From assembly GCA_007922225.1 (NCBI GenBank), contig ML679961.1:70102890-70166889 (forward strand): a stretch of DNA of 64,000 nt. Reading direction: 5' to 3'. Positions within the stretch are counted from its first letter, which is position 1; every line of letters begins with the position of its first letter. Made by a program: the position numbers and the translations under genes. Source of the stretch: Emydura subglobosa. Its lineage: Eukaryota > Chordata > Testudines > Chelidae. Below, one piece after another: positions 11,205 to 22,830 of this stretch. A model generated the notes under the pieces. That model was not told the DNA's origin, did no database searches, and saw only the letters and a program-made list of their open reading frames with translations.

Positions 11205-11380
11205 ATTTAGTTAAACCAGCGCAAACCCCTGTATAGATGCTGATTTTGGTTTAAGAGGAGCTTCTTTTGGTTTTGCTCAAACCAATTCCTAATCTACTTC
11301 AGCTAAACCAAAATAAGCCTGGTTTAAACTAAACTAATAGTGTCTCTATACCCTTTGGCACCAGTTTAGCTCAATCAGCT
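11205..11380. mobile_element. inverted-repeat (MITE-like) element
   Basis: Left end TTTAGTTAAACCAGCGCAAA and the complement of the right end (TTGAGCTAAACTGGTGCCAA) are matching inverted repeats that extend through CCCCTGTATAGATGCT against AGGGTATAGAGACACT, about 35 bp. The middle carries repeated GGTTTA/TAAACC motifs. No coding. Confidence 0.65.
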
Positions 11381-11734
11381 TTAAAAAAAAAAAAATCACA
11401 CCTTTCAGAAGAGCAATTAAACTTTCTCATGTAGGGAAGCACTATATCTTCTCTACACATCAAGTTTCCCCATCCAGAGCTGGACACCCATGCTAAAAAA
11501 TGAATGGTTCAAAATTGTATAGGTAGAAGCATTATTCTCCTACTATAAGAAGCATTTGGAAAAGTCCAAGAATCTTCAATATTAGTATGAAAGGGGTTAA
11601 GCTTGAAGTCAGCTTAATAAAAGGAAAAGAGCGCACATGACCTCTTAGCGACAGATACTGTGCATGACTTCTGAAAACTGTATCAAAACAAACAGTACTT
11701 AGAGGCAAGTCTTATTGTTCCTAAAGCCCAATAA

Positions 11735-12045
11735 TATTTCTAAGGCTTGGTCTACTCTTACCCGGCAATTTGGCAGCAGTCAACGGGAGTTACACAAGCG
11801 ACGCAGAGTAGCTTGCGTAACTCCCATCAACTGCTGTGCTTCTCTTCTCTTCACTGTGCTTCTCTTCTCTTCACTGCACTGCGCCGACGGAAACTGCGTT
11901 CCCATTGACGCAGTGCTACGCCACTTGAGGGGGTGGATTAACAGCATCGACTTCTGGATCGACCAAGTGGCTCTTCATTGACCGCTCAATTAATCCAGAT
12001 AAGTCGATTTGCCACCATCAGTGTAGATGTACCCTCAGGTAGAGA
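11735..12045. mobile_element. MITE-like element with TCTACACT-type ends
   Basis: Left end GGCTTGGTCTACTCTTAC and right end GTGTAGATGTACCCTCAG (complement CTGAGGGTACATCTACAC) are degraded inverted repeats, a pattern shared with elements at 51,952 and 61,337. The interior holds a perfect 20-bp tandem duplication (11,834-11,853 and 11,854-11,873). Unit sequence is CTGTGCTTCTCTTCTCTTCA. Confidence 0.6.
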
Positions 12046-12227
12046 ATACTGTCCTGGCCTACACAGAGGTTTATTAACATTACAAATGCATGCAAGAGAA
12101 GGGGAGCAGTACACAATCATACTTCCTGCAGAGGTACTGGTGAAGGTAGGTTCTGCTTTACCTCCTGAGAATTTTGACAGCTCAGTTAATTGACTAGTTG
12201 TGTCAGCAATGAACTTACCTTATAAAT

Positions 12228-13364
12228 CATAGTTTCTCAATCTGTGGTACGCGTACTCCTGGTGGTACACGAGAGACAGGCAGGGGGTACGTGGCAAAAA
12301 ACCCAGTGAAAGGAGGCAAGTGGCAGCCGCCAGCTTCTGGGGGAGGCAGGCAGCAGCCGCCAGCTTCCCGCCCGGTCCCACCTCCTAGCTGGGAAGTGGA
12401 CTGCAGCTGCCCCAGTCCTGAGAAGCTGGGTGGCAGCCGCTGGCTTCTTAGGATGCCAGGCGCAGCTGCCCGCGGCCTGCCTGGTCCCAGCTTCCAGGTG
12501 GGTGCCCAGCAGCAGCCTCCCGCACCTTGCGAGCTGGGCTTGCAGGTAGGTGGCGGTCACCTGTGCCCTGGCTCTGAGAGAGAGTCTCCCGTACGCTGGC
12601 TTGAAAATGGGCCGCAGCTGTCTGCCGCCTGCCCACATCCCTGGGTCCCAGCCGGCGCGGAAGCCTCCTCTGCCCCAGCTCGGATTGGGTGGCAGTCACC
12701 CACCTCCTGGGCTGGCAGCCAGATGGCAGCCACCTGCAACTTGCCCAGGTGGCAGCTCTCCTCCCCTCCCCAGCTCAAAGCCTGGTGCCCAGAAAGTCAG
12801 ATGGAGAGCCCAGCTGCTTGCCCAGTCCCAGAGCTGGCTCAACCCACAGGTTTACTTGTCAATTTCACTGCTCTAGCTGAGCAGTGAAATTTACAACTAT
12901 GACAGCTCCAGATTTTACCAGTATAAAAATCTTCAGAGGGGCCCACACAGTGTGATTTGCCCCGGGCCCGCACCCCCCTAGACGGCCATGGGGAGCGTTG
13001 CTATCCACTCTGGTGGGCTGCTAGTGTCTGCTCATCCCTCACATGTTCCCGCCTGTGTGAGGAGAAAACCACCTGACCGCGCCATCAGGCCATAGTGATT
13101 GGCTGGCATTAACCTTTGCTCCTATATGGAGGAAGGGGAGGAGGAACAAGGGGAGAAACAGCAGGGGGGGTTTGTGATCTGCCTCTGCCACAGCCACACA
13201 GCACTGCAGAACTCAGAACTCTCCTGCTTTAAGAGAAATACAGTTGTCCAGCGGTAAAGGGGAAAAGATCGTATTTTTCAGAGTGGAAAATTGAATGTTA
13301 GGGTACTTATTCAAATTTTCAGAAGTTAGGGGGTACTTGCTACTTAAAAGGTTGAGAAACACGG
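12228..13364. mobile_element. hAT-type non-autonomous element, 1.14 kb, GC-rich interior
   Basis: Left end AGTTTCTCAATCTGTGGTAC and the complement of the right end (GTGTTTCTCAACCTTTTAAG) are inverted repeats of the same type as the 1,822 element. Flanking 8-mers TTATAAAT and ATATAAAC agree at six of eight positions, a decayed target duplication. From 12,300 to 12,880 the interior is GC-rich with diverged repeats of GGCAGCCGCCAGCTTC; 12,920-13,100 may be a piece of another element. Long frames (12,237-12,638, 12,291-12,887 and others) on both strands come from this composition and resemble no protein family. Confidence 0.78.
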
Positions 13365-14470
13365 ATATAAACTATAGACAATGGCAGAATATACCTTACA
13401 GATATAGTACAGTAGAGTGAAGATGTCTATATGCAAGATTTGTCCTTCCTTTTTAAACGGGCTGCTCTTGTTATGTTGTTGATTGGATATTGGTCACTGA
13501 GGTAATTTTACAGAATGATATAAAGGAGTGTAACTTTTTTTTTTTTGGCCTGCTTTCTGCCTCTCCAGACACTGCTAAACACACAGCACTGGATGAAATG
13601 CTGTCCTATTGAATTCAATGGGAGTTTTACACTCAAATTTCAATGGGATGAGGATTTCCCAATTGAGAGGTCCCTTGCTAATAAAGGAATTTGAAATAAA
13701 AACCTGAATGAAGGAGGGAAACGAAACTTTAGATTATTATACTTGATTCATTTGCCTCAAAATGAAAGTACATCCCAAGCCACGTTAAAATACCATTAAA
13801 GCACTGTTCATAGAGAGGAAAGAATGGCGTTGCCCTCGGTCACCCTTCTTGTTCAGAAGTTCTTAAAAGCATACATGCCTTGCCTGTTCTACAAAGTGTG
13901 TCCAAAATAAATCAAAAGAAAGTTCTCCCCTCCGCCTCCCATGTCGGAGTGATTTCATGTCTTTGGAAGCTCCACAAATGCACTTAATTTTTCTATAAAA
14001 AGTTGGACCATGAAGTCACAAAAACGCACACCAACTTTAAGCCCAGAGCAGTTTCAAAAACGTGAGACAAACCCCACTATCGACTGGAATATATAGCCTG
14101 TACAAGTGTGAGTAGCTAGCAAAAAGTAGGAGTAGCTTGAGCATGTGTGAAAAACCTGGTCTGCCTTTAAGTTCCCAGAACAAGACTATTAACAGGTGCA
14201 ATGCTCTGACCTAAAGGTACAGGATGAGCTTCTACACTATGCCTCTCCCAGGGGGTAGAGGGGTGGGAGGTGCTAAGGTGGCTTCATGCCATCTTTGCAC
14301 CCTTCCAATCCAGGGCTGCTCCAGGGCTCCCAGCATCATTTAGACAACCCTGGGGCCATTCTAAACTGCTGCAGCCTACCCAGGCAACCCTACGAGTTGT
14401 AGCGGTGCTTGAAACCTCCACAGCATGTCTCATCTCTGACATATGCCCTACACAGGAGCTTGCAAAGGGA
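13365..14470. other. non-coding stretch with a short fold-back and a shared 36-bp motif
   Basis: Contains the second short fold-back copy and, at 13,925-13,960, a C-rich motif repeated at 22,013-22,048 (33 of 36 bases equal). No gene seen. Confidence 0.5.
13590..13662. repeat. short fold-back repeat, copy 2 (worn)
   Basis: TGGATGAAATGCTGTCC at the left and GGGATGAGGATTTCCC at the right flank TTCAATGGGAGTTTT, matching the layout of the copies at 10,592 and 26,771. Confidence 0.5.
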
Positions 14471-14690
14471 TCATAGAAATGTAGGGCTGGAAGGGACCTC
14501 AAGAAATCACCAAGTCCAGCCCCCTGCGCTGTGACAAGACCAAGTAAACCCAGATCACCTCGACAGGTGTTTGTCCAACTTGTTTTTAAAAGCTTCCAAT
14601 GATGGGGACTCCACAGCTCCCTTATAGCCTATTCCATAGCTTAACTACCCTTATAGTTAGAAAGCTTTTCCTTATAGCTAGGATCCTTGA
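14471..14690 (-). mobile_element. CR1 LINE, 3' terminal fragment
   Basis: Read on the plus strand it starts ATCATAGAAATGTAGGGCTG GAAGGGACC and continues with AGTCCAGCCCCCTGC and AGCTTCCAATGATGGGGACT, the complement of the standard CR1 3' untranslated end. The element is 5'-truncated to about 220 bp, as most CR1 copies are. Confidence 0.9.
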
Positions 14691-15400
14691 AAGAGAGCTG
14701 TCATAGGGTGGCACTGGTCCTTTAGGAGGGAAGACATCAGTGCATCTTCAACTGATCAGTTGACCCCCAATTAGCCTTAAAGAGGGCACCTAGGCCCTAG
14801 AGCAAAGAAAACGGAGTGAGTCAGAGCCTGAGAGAGTGTGTCGGAAGGAGCAGGTGAGAGCTACTTGAGACCCAACAGAGAGAGAAGCAGCAAGGATGGC
14901 AGGAGTTGCTTGGGAGAGCGCTGAGTTTGGAAGGAGAGCAGTAACTGTGAGCTGCTAGCAAGGAGCTTGGAGGAAATCTGTTGGTGAGAACTGACCAGAG
15001 CTGGGGACCCCTGATGAGCAGAAAGCTCAGGCAGTGACCCCCCTAGGAAAAGAGGAAGATCAGTCTTGTCAGGGAAACCAAGCCTAGAAGCAAGCGGGTT
15101 CTTGTGGGAGGGTCGATGCCTTGAGCAAGGGTAGGACTAACACAGAGAAGCTTGGAGGAGTGGAACACTGCAAGGGAGGAAGCCCTTACAACAAAGGTAT
15201 GAATAATGAGCTGGGAGAAAACTGGTCACTTTCAAGCAGGAGGCCCAGAGAGTGGGGCATTCAACCAGGGGCTAAAGGAACTGAAAGCAAAGTGCTGGTA
15301 TTTACTCTTGGATGAGTGACCTGCTGATGATGTCCCAGGAAAAGGGAATGGCAAAAACCCACTGTGTTTGCTTATCATGGAAACTGGAAAGTGGTTATGC
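14691..15400 (+). repeat. unclassified repeat-like stretch, possibly LTR
   Basis: Purine-rich, GC-moderate sequence unlike its neighbours, with AGGGTGGCACTGGTCC, GAGCTGGGGACCCCTGATGA and an orientation that suggests an old LTR or similar. It may resume after the CR1 at 16,377 (AATAAATTATGCCGGCC). This is an inference; I have no second copy in the window. Confidence 0.3.
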
Positions 15401-16376
15401 AATAAGGTTTTGGGGGAAGTATTGCACCGGTTTTGTTCAACATATTCATTAATGATATGGAAGATGGGGTGGATTGCACCCTCAGCAAGTTCGCAGATGA
15501 TACTAAGATGAGGGGAGTGGTAGATATGCTGGAGGGTAGGGATAGGATACAGAGTGACCTAGACAAATTGGAGGATTGGGCCAAAAGAAATCTGATGAGA
15601 TTCAACAAGGACAAGTGCAGAATCCTGCACTTAGGAAGGAAGAATCCCATGCACTGCTACAGACTGGGGACCAACTGGCTAAGCAGCAGTTCTGCAGAAA
15701 AGGATCTGAGGGTTACTGTGGATACCAAGCTGGATATAAGTCAACAGAGTGCCCTTGTTGCCAAGAAGGCTAATGGCATATTGGGCTGCATTAGTAGGAG
15801 CACTGCCAGCAGATCGAGGGAAGTGATTACTCCTTCTATTTGGCACTGGTGAGGCCATATCTGGAGTACTGTGTCCAGTTTTGGGCCCCCCCACTGCAGA
15901 AAGAATGTGGACAAATTGGAGAGAGTCCAACGGAGGGCAATGAAAATGATTGGGGGGCTGGGGCACATGACTTATGAGGAGAGGCTGAGGGAACTGAACT
16001 TATTTAGTCTGCAGAAGAGAAGAGTGAGGGGGGATTTGTTAGCAAACTTCAACTACCTGAAGGAGGGGTACAAAGAGGATGGAGCTAGGCTGTTTTCAAT
16101 GGTGGCAGATGACAGAACAAGGAGCAATGGTCTCAAGTTACAGTGGGGGAGGTCTAGGTTAGATATTAGGAAAAACTTTTTCACTGGGAGCATGTGAAGC
16201 ACTGGAATGGGTTACCTAAGGAGGTGGTGGAATCTCCATCCCTAGACATTTTTAAGGCCTAGCCTGAAAGCCCTGGCTGGGATGATTTAGTTGGGGTTGG
16301 TCCTGCTTTGAGCAGGCGGTTGGACTAGATGACCTCCTAAGGTCCCTTCCAACTCTAATCTTCTATGATTCTATGT
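15401..16376 (+). mobile_element. CR1 LINE, 5'-truncated, about 1 kb
   Basis: Contains the last third of the CR1 RT frame, a short 3' untranslated region (CTAGATGACCTCCTAAGGTC CC then CAACTCTAATC) and ends in the CR1 signature TTCTATGATTCTATG at 16,362-16,376. The 5' break is near 15,400. Confidence 0.92.
15433..16197 (+). pseudogene. CR1 reverse transcriptase, C-terminal half, frameshifted
   Basis: The first piece (15,433-15,852) starts in the RT palm: FNIFINDM then FADDTK (catalytic motif C), followed by DLDKLEDWAKRN, FNKDKCRILHLG and KDLRVTVDTKLD. The frame then shifts, and the second piece (15,871-16,197) contains KLERVQRRAMKMIGGL, YEERLRELNLFSLQKRRVRG and RSNGLKLQ, the conserved C-terminal region of CR1 ORF2p. 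The aspartates of FADD remain, but the palm upstream (motifs A and B), fingers and endonuclease are absent through 5' truncation. No function is possible. The family assignment is secure. Confidence 0.92.
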
Positions 16377-17904
16377 GAATAAATTATGCCGGCCACCGAG
16401 CTTTGTATTAGGCACAGAGACTAGGTTCCTTTGCATGGTGATACAGGAAACTGAAGAAGGCGTGCCTGCTCTGCCACAGGAGGATGCTCAAGGCAGGACC
16501 ACCCTATCACAGCAGCTTTACGGTCTGACTTCGATCCTATTCAGGGGAATCATTCTACAACTAGAACTGGTGCTTTTGGGGCCCACTTACACCACTCTGC
16601 CTCTTTTACATGATGTAAAGGGACCAGAGCAGGGGTGAAAATCTCACTCACAGGCATTAGCATGGGGCAGAAGCCTACAACCCTGAGGCCTAGGAGGAAA
16701 GAAGAACGCTAGTGAAGACAGATCCTGCTTTTTCCTTTGTGTACATTTTTAAATAATAAAACATCTGCAAATGAAAACAAAAAGAGTGGAGCTTTTTGGG
16801 CAGGGCAAGGGTAGCAACAGGGAAGTTAGTGGTATGAGATGCCTATGGTATGCACATGTCTTGTTGACTCCTATTTTGCATCTGTAGTTTTTAGACATAC
16901 ACTTTAAAAACAAACAAACGAATGGATTTTATTAGTTAGATGGAGCAGAATCCAGAAAGAGGGTTACAGTGGCAGGAAAGCAGGGATAATCAGCATATGA
17001 AGGCTAAATCACAGAAGGGGGATTTGAAGGAGGGTGAGGTTGCACGGGGGGACGTAATCAGGAAGGCTTATACCAGGCATGCTCACAATTACGTAATGGC
17101 TAGGCTATTCAAAGGAATGTAAAGGAGTTAGAGGCCATACACCTTAATCCCTTTGGAAATCCCAGGGGAAAAAAATGACACCCTAATAGAAAAGAGTGCC
17201 TTGATATTTACATACTGAACTGTTCCTTTAAAGAGCAGAATGAAAACCCAAACAGCCCACACACACGAATGTGTCAGCTTGTTGGCACCAAAAAGCCAAC
17301 CAGCCTGACTAGCTGCATAAAACACACGTGTCAACACCACAGAAAGAGCGACTACTCCTGAGAGCAGATTTCAGTTCTAGGTTTCAAAATGTGTTAACAA
17401 AACTAAATAAAACATTTGAGAAAAGTGAGATGAACTCTACCATGTTCCTTAAACGGCATGGCTTTGAGAGAGCTGCTTCTCACATCAGAATTAAACATTC
17501 TTCCTCCTGCTCTCAGGCTATTAGAACAGATGTTTGCACACCACTGTCCAAAGCCACACGGCAGCTAGTTGGCGGGAGTGATGTCATGCTCTTTTAGTCA
17601 AATATGGTTGGGGCCTCATCACCCTCATCACCATATTTTTCCCTACCTTCCTCGTATACTGACAGGACCATCCATGTTTGAAAAATATGTACAGATACTC
17701 AGATGTAACGTTCAGGGGAGAACAAAGTTACTGTTACACAGATGTGATAAGTGATCAAGGTAAGAAATGGGGCGGGGAGGGAAGACCGTTTACCATATTT
17801 TAACATAGTGTTTTAACTAACTATTAACTGCTTTACCATTAAAGCTACAAAAGCCTACAATTTATCCCCTTCCCACATAAAGCATCTGTCATTAGTCTCC
17901 TCTT
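16377..17904. other. non-coding stretch
   Basis: The first 170 bp may be the tail of the repeat interrupted by CR1. Beyond that I see no gene or family; the open frames at 16,375-16,638, 17,128-17,340 and 17,328-17,597 have no protein-like character. Confidence 0.45.
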
Positions 17905-18155
17905 CAGACTGGAAATAAGGTTGCAATTTTTGAACAGGGAGGGTAATTAACCATTGGAACAATTTACTAAGCACTATAGTGGGTTCTCCATCACTGGCAA
18001 TTTTAAAATAAAGGTTGGATGTGCTAATTCAAACAGACATTTATTCAAGGAAGTCCCATAGCCTGTATTACACAGAGGTCAGACTAAATGGTCACAACGG
18101 TCCCCAGACTAGATGATCACAATGGTCCCTTCTAGCTTTATAATCTATGAATCTT
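17905..18155 (+). mobile_element. CR1 LINE, 3' terminal fragment with tandem duplication
   Basis: GGAAATAAGGTTGCAATTTTT, AATTAACCATTGGAACAATT, TGGGTTCTCCATCACTGGCA and TATAATCTATGAATC give the CR1 3' end in plus orientation. A 25-bp unit is repeated at 18,081-18,105 and 18,106-18,130 (21 of 25 equal), which is unusual for CR1. Confidence 0.88.
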
Positions 18156-19308
18156 CCCCTGTCCCAGCCCAGCTATTACACTCTGCAGCAACAGGACAGT
18201 TTAATAACTTCACTTTCATTTACAAAATTGAAATGGGAGCACGGAGTTAACTACCAATTCAGATTATGAAGTAATTTAAAACTTTAAGTAGTGGAACTAC
18301 CCCTGAAACATGGCTGGGGAGGTGATAGACTTTGAAGTACAGCTGCTAGGAAGTTAATGTTTGTACAGTACTTTATGCATGCTAGGCAGTATTATCTAAG
18401 ACACACTTCAAAAGGAATCCATTGATGCATCCTTCACCTAGGCAGGCCTCCAATGCACCTGGGCCTCTGGGACGTTTCACTGTCAGATGAAAAATAGGTG
18501 CCTTGTAAAGCACCTGAGGTGCACATCAATAGCCTAGAAATGCCCACCTTTTCATGATGGCTTATTGCTTTACCATCCTGAAATCAAAACTGTAAGCTAA
18601 CACCCAACCGATGTTGGCAAAATGAATCCTCTCCTTGTTGTACAGAATGATTGAAAGAGCCATCAAACACAGCCCTCATGGTGGAAATTTCATTTAGCAG
18701 ACAGTACAAATGGGGGCAATATCTACAGACTTGGTGTCATGTGAATTTGCCTCTGGAACCTGACATCAGATCTAGCCTAGTATCTAACCAGTTATTCATC
18801 CTACAGAACCATTATTCTGAATTTCTAGTTTATCGGAAAGGAAAAACTGTTGCTTTACATTATAGTGTTATACAATGAAATTGATTGTTTCCTTTTGCCT
18901 CGTGCAAGGGTCATTAACCTTGATTTTTGTGCATATTCACCAATATTTTTTGTTTGCTTAGGAGATCATTTCTGTTTTTAAAAATTGAACAAAGCTCCTC
19001 TATTTCCACCTTGACTCAATTTCTCTTGTGTTTAAAACAAAAACAAAGAACACCACAACCACAAACAACTACATACACACACTGGTTCCTCCAGGCTTGG
19101 AGGGGGCTTTAGGTTCAGCAAAAGATTTTAATAAAATTTTGATTTTCTTCTTCAAACCTTATGCTATCCTTCAAAATATAAGATCAACACAGGAAACCTA
19201 AATAAAGCTTCACATGACAATTGGGAGAGGTGGGGGGAAATCACACATTACACAGGGTTCCCCTATAATTATCAGCACCTTCAATTTTGGTGCCCAGCTT
19301 AGGCAGAA

Positions 19309-19480
19309 GATCAGTGACTCTCAAACTCTTTCCACCTGGGACCCAAAATAAAGCTGCTTTTGTCATGACCCAAAGTCCACTGGAACCAGGGGTTCATATC
19401 CCCTATATTTTAGATGCTTGATAATTAATATTCTAGTTAATTGAGCTGTAAAGGAAACTCTCATTGATCTCAATGAGGTC
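19309..19480 (+). mobile_element. hAT-type element, one end only
   Basis: CAGTGACTCTCAAACTCTTT followed by CCACCTGGGACCCAAAATAA is a typical left end of a CAGTG-TCTCAA hAT-type element. The opposite end is not visible. Confidence 0.5.
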
Positions 19481-21301
19481 AAAATTTCACTCGTCGTCTG
19501 TGTTTTATTCACTGAATTGTGAACTCTTCAGTTTTACTGATGTTATGGTAGCCACAAGAACAAATGGTCAGAATAGGAGTATTTTGGAAGTTGAGAGCTA
19601 GTTCCATATTACTGACAAAGAAATACTGTGACTCAATAGGACATGGATGCATGCAGTCTCTCTCTGCATGGCCTGTAACAACTAAATTGACATGAGTCTT
19701 GGAATCAAAGATATCTTCATAGATTGATGCCAACCAAAATTAAGGTCAACAGATCTTAGCGAGCTGGAAATGGCCCTGACTCAGAATGCCTGGAGCTCCA
19801 TGTGAACTCTGTTGCCAAGATGAAGCATTCAGCGTTGAAGATGAAAAAACACAGTCTGCTGAATCCGATTTTAGAGAATTGGCATCAACATCTGACTGCC
19901 TGGTCTTTCAGAGTCACCCAAATAGAGAAGGCACCATCACATTGTGTACTCATTTTTGGTTATGCAATCTAACATTCTCTACAACCTCTGCTGATAGATA
20001 TCATGCTATCCTAAATATCTGACTTGTTACTAGAATACATACAGTAATATCCAGCTATGTTTACATAACATTTCATCACGAGGGATCCAAAAGCACATTG
20101 AAGTGCATAGTACATATAGGGATTAGTCATCCACCGCTGAAATGCAGTTATCCCTTCAGCAGAACAAGAAAGTCTTTCTGCACTAGGAACAATTAGTTAG
20201 AAGGGCAAGTGAACATTAAGCTTTCCCTCAAATCTTTAATCCTGGTGTTCTCCCAAAGTAAACACTCCCACATTTACGAAAGATCTCGTGGTACTTATTG
20301 TGATAAGCAGTCAGGACCTCAGCTTTTAAGTTACATCCAGAAGACAGCACCTGCAGCACACAGTGCTCCTTAACCAATGCCTCAGCAAGGTGTTAAGTGC
20401 TGACTTGGAGGGATAGTGCCACTACTAAATCAAAATTTCTTCTGTCAACACGTGTTTTTCTTGGAGATCTCCCACCCAAGTACTGTTCAGGAATGAATCT
20501 GCTTTACTCATGAGACCTGACAAGGTAAGTGTCCAAAGGGGAAGACACATATGTATGTATTTGCTAGACCACTGGAATAGGGAGTGTGCCAGTAAAAAAG
20601 AGTGGGAAGGGAAGCACGCAAAAAACCACCAAACCCATAAAATGAAAAAGTTAAAATAACTTAACTGATAGTTAAAATAATGTGGATGGTCTGACATGAA
20701 AGCCACAATGGGCAGGAAAATCAGACATAAAACATACATAAGCTTGAAACAATCCTTGCTGGTTCCGAGTACCACAACTCAGTTATCTAGTGGCAGGAAA
20801 GAATGTCCTAGTGGAGCTTGATCTTCCATTGTAATGCAAAAGGGTGAATAAAGTGACAGTTCCTTCATTTTACTCGTGGAAAACATACCTTCACAGACAA
20901 GACTATTTTAATGCAGTTTTCAAATTATATATAAACACAGCAGCAGCGCATTGTACCTTAAATCTGTGCCCTTATTAATGAATGCTGCAGAATCTAAAGA
21001 AAAATGGGAAGAGAAGGCTTTCAACAGAATCATTATGTATTAAAAATTAAGGAATCAAGTAAGAAGCACAGTTCAGCACCCTTATGATAAGCATATTTCT
21101 CATTTACATAGATCTGAAGCACAGCATCCTGCCGGTACAGCTGGTAGCAGGCTGCGAGTGTGCAAAAAGCATCACTTGCTGATATTTAGTCAGTCACTTT
21201 CTTCTTGACTGTGCTCAAGATGTTAAAAACAAAAACAAAACAAAAAAATGAAATATATATATAATTGTCAGTGGTTACCTCTTTCATATATACACCTCTT
21301 T

Positions 21302-21322
21302 CATATATATATATATATATAT
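21302..21322. repeat. (AT)n microsatellite
   Basis: About ten AT units preceded by TTTCATATATACACCTC, itself a near repeat of the preceding bases (21,283-21,305). Confidence 0.85.
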
Positions 21323-22606
21323 CAGACAAACTGATGTAAAGCCTAATGGTTTTTCAACAAAGATAACATTTAAAATCTAAAATTTTAAATAAGGGCTTTT
21401 TATTTTAAATTTAAACATTGTAGTCTCTCTGCCTCTCCAGCTGGATTGTTGACCTCATGAGGAGCCATAGCAAATTATTTCATGGCTGTGTAAGTTTCTG
21501 CTTCATTACACAGCATAGTGATAATTCAAGAAAGACTCCAAACTCTCTCCCCACTCTTACTAATTCCTTATAGGAAGTGCTGTCTTGGCGATATTGCTAA
21601 TGCCTAACAAGTTTATCTGGTGTTCAATCTGTATTAAAGCTTTCTAATTGCTTTTAATTTTTCAAATCAATTAATAGAAAGATTGATGTCCCAAAAGGAT
21701 AAAAAAATAATTCAAGGCAAGTGAGAAAAAGGAGCTAATCTCACTTCCAAAGGCAACACTTACAATTGGAAATAATGCCTTATATTCCAAAAGAGCCCGG
21801 TGTGTCTGTGACTATTTTGCGAATATGTGGTCGGCACATTGCATGCAATTCAGGTTATGTGCCTAAATCCAGAATACAGATTAACCAAGCTGAATACAGA
21901 AGTGCACAGCACTTCTGCTACACAATGGTTAAGATCCCATCTCCAGGTTGGGCATTAGATGTCGATTTCTCCAGTTTTTAATAAATATCTAGGGTAAATC
22001 ATGCTTTACCCCCTCCCCTCCACCTCCTATGTGGGAGTGATTTCATGTTATTGTTTTTCAAGAAGATTCAAATCAGTACCTACAATTTCAAGGAAGTATC
22101 TCCCTCATATGATTCAAGATCAGCAACATTTTAAACTTTTAAAGCTTAGGACCCAGTTGTTGAAGGTTATCAGCAGCTGGAAAGCTGCAGATGGCCCACT
22201 GTTGCACAACTTCAGCAGCACGAAAGGCCACTGGCAACTTGCCTGGGCCAGGAAGCACACCTAGTTTGCACATATAATTACATAGGATTTTAATTGGAAA
22301 TAAACACTCACAGAGTGCAGCAAGTGTACACAATGTATTACAACACAGTATACAGTAGATAAACAAAATACAGCTTTAAGAATTGCAACAAAAGGAATGC
22401 CAATGGGAAGACTGCACTGTGTCCCTGAAACCTGCTTTTTGGCTGTCAAGCTTTATCTTGGTGGTCACATGTATAATACCGTGAAGGTCCAACTCTATTA
22501 AGAAATTGCAGTACTTTGATTATTTCCCCTCTCCCCCTCCCTGCCGAGTTCCTGTTTACAAGTAAGAACTTCCAAAGAAGCTTGCACAAACAACAGTCCT
22601 CTTATT

Positions 22607-22830
22607 TGTTGGAGGCAGCATGGCCTAATGGACAAAGCACTGGACTGGTTTCAGGAGACCTGGCCTCGAATCCTAGCTCTGCCACTGACCTGGTAGGTGA
22701 TCTTGGGCAAGTCACCTTCCCTTGCTGTTACTTAGTTTCCCCATCTGTACAAGCCGGATAACGATACTGACCTCCTTTGTAAAGCACTGAGTTATACTGA
22801 TAAAAGCACGCTATAGGTATTTTTATTAAT
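22607..22830 (+). mobile_element. tRNA-derived SINE, best-preserved copy
   Basis: Starts GGAGGCAGCATGGCCTAATG. An A box (TGGCCTAATGG, 22,621-22,631) and a B box (GCCTCGAATCC, 22,663-22,673) are visible at tRNA-like spacing. The body continues AGCTCTGCCACTGACCTGGT, TTGGGCAAGTCACC, GTTTCCCCATCTGTA and ACTGACCTCCTTTGTAAAGC. This matches the tRNA-derived SINEs of cryptodiran turtles as I know them. It abuts an L2 3' end. Confidence 0.88.

Larger units (their letters stand above)
18156..22606. other. long non-coding stretch
   Basis: Apart from the hAT-type fragment near 19,310 and the AT microsatellite near 21,300, nothing is firmly recognised. At 20,060-20,400 the text (GGGATCCAAAAGCACATTGA, TCATCCACCGCTGAAATGCA) resembles an old dispersed repeat, not classifiable by eye. 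The 22,013-22,048 motif is shared with 13,925. Open frames are short and AT-rich. Confidence 0.4.

Noticed and set aside
12237..12887. Several 60-198 codon frames on both strands
   Set aside because: Produced by GC-rich repeats inside another hAT-type element; all frames are open for the same compositional reason.
22607..22680. A tRNA gene (A and B boxes visible)
   Set aside because: The acceptor stem does not close and the sequence continues into the SINE body; several copies of the same body exist in the window.
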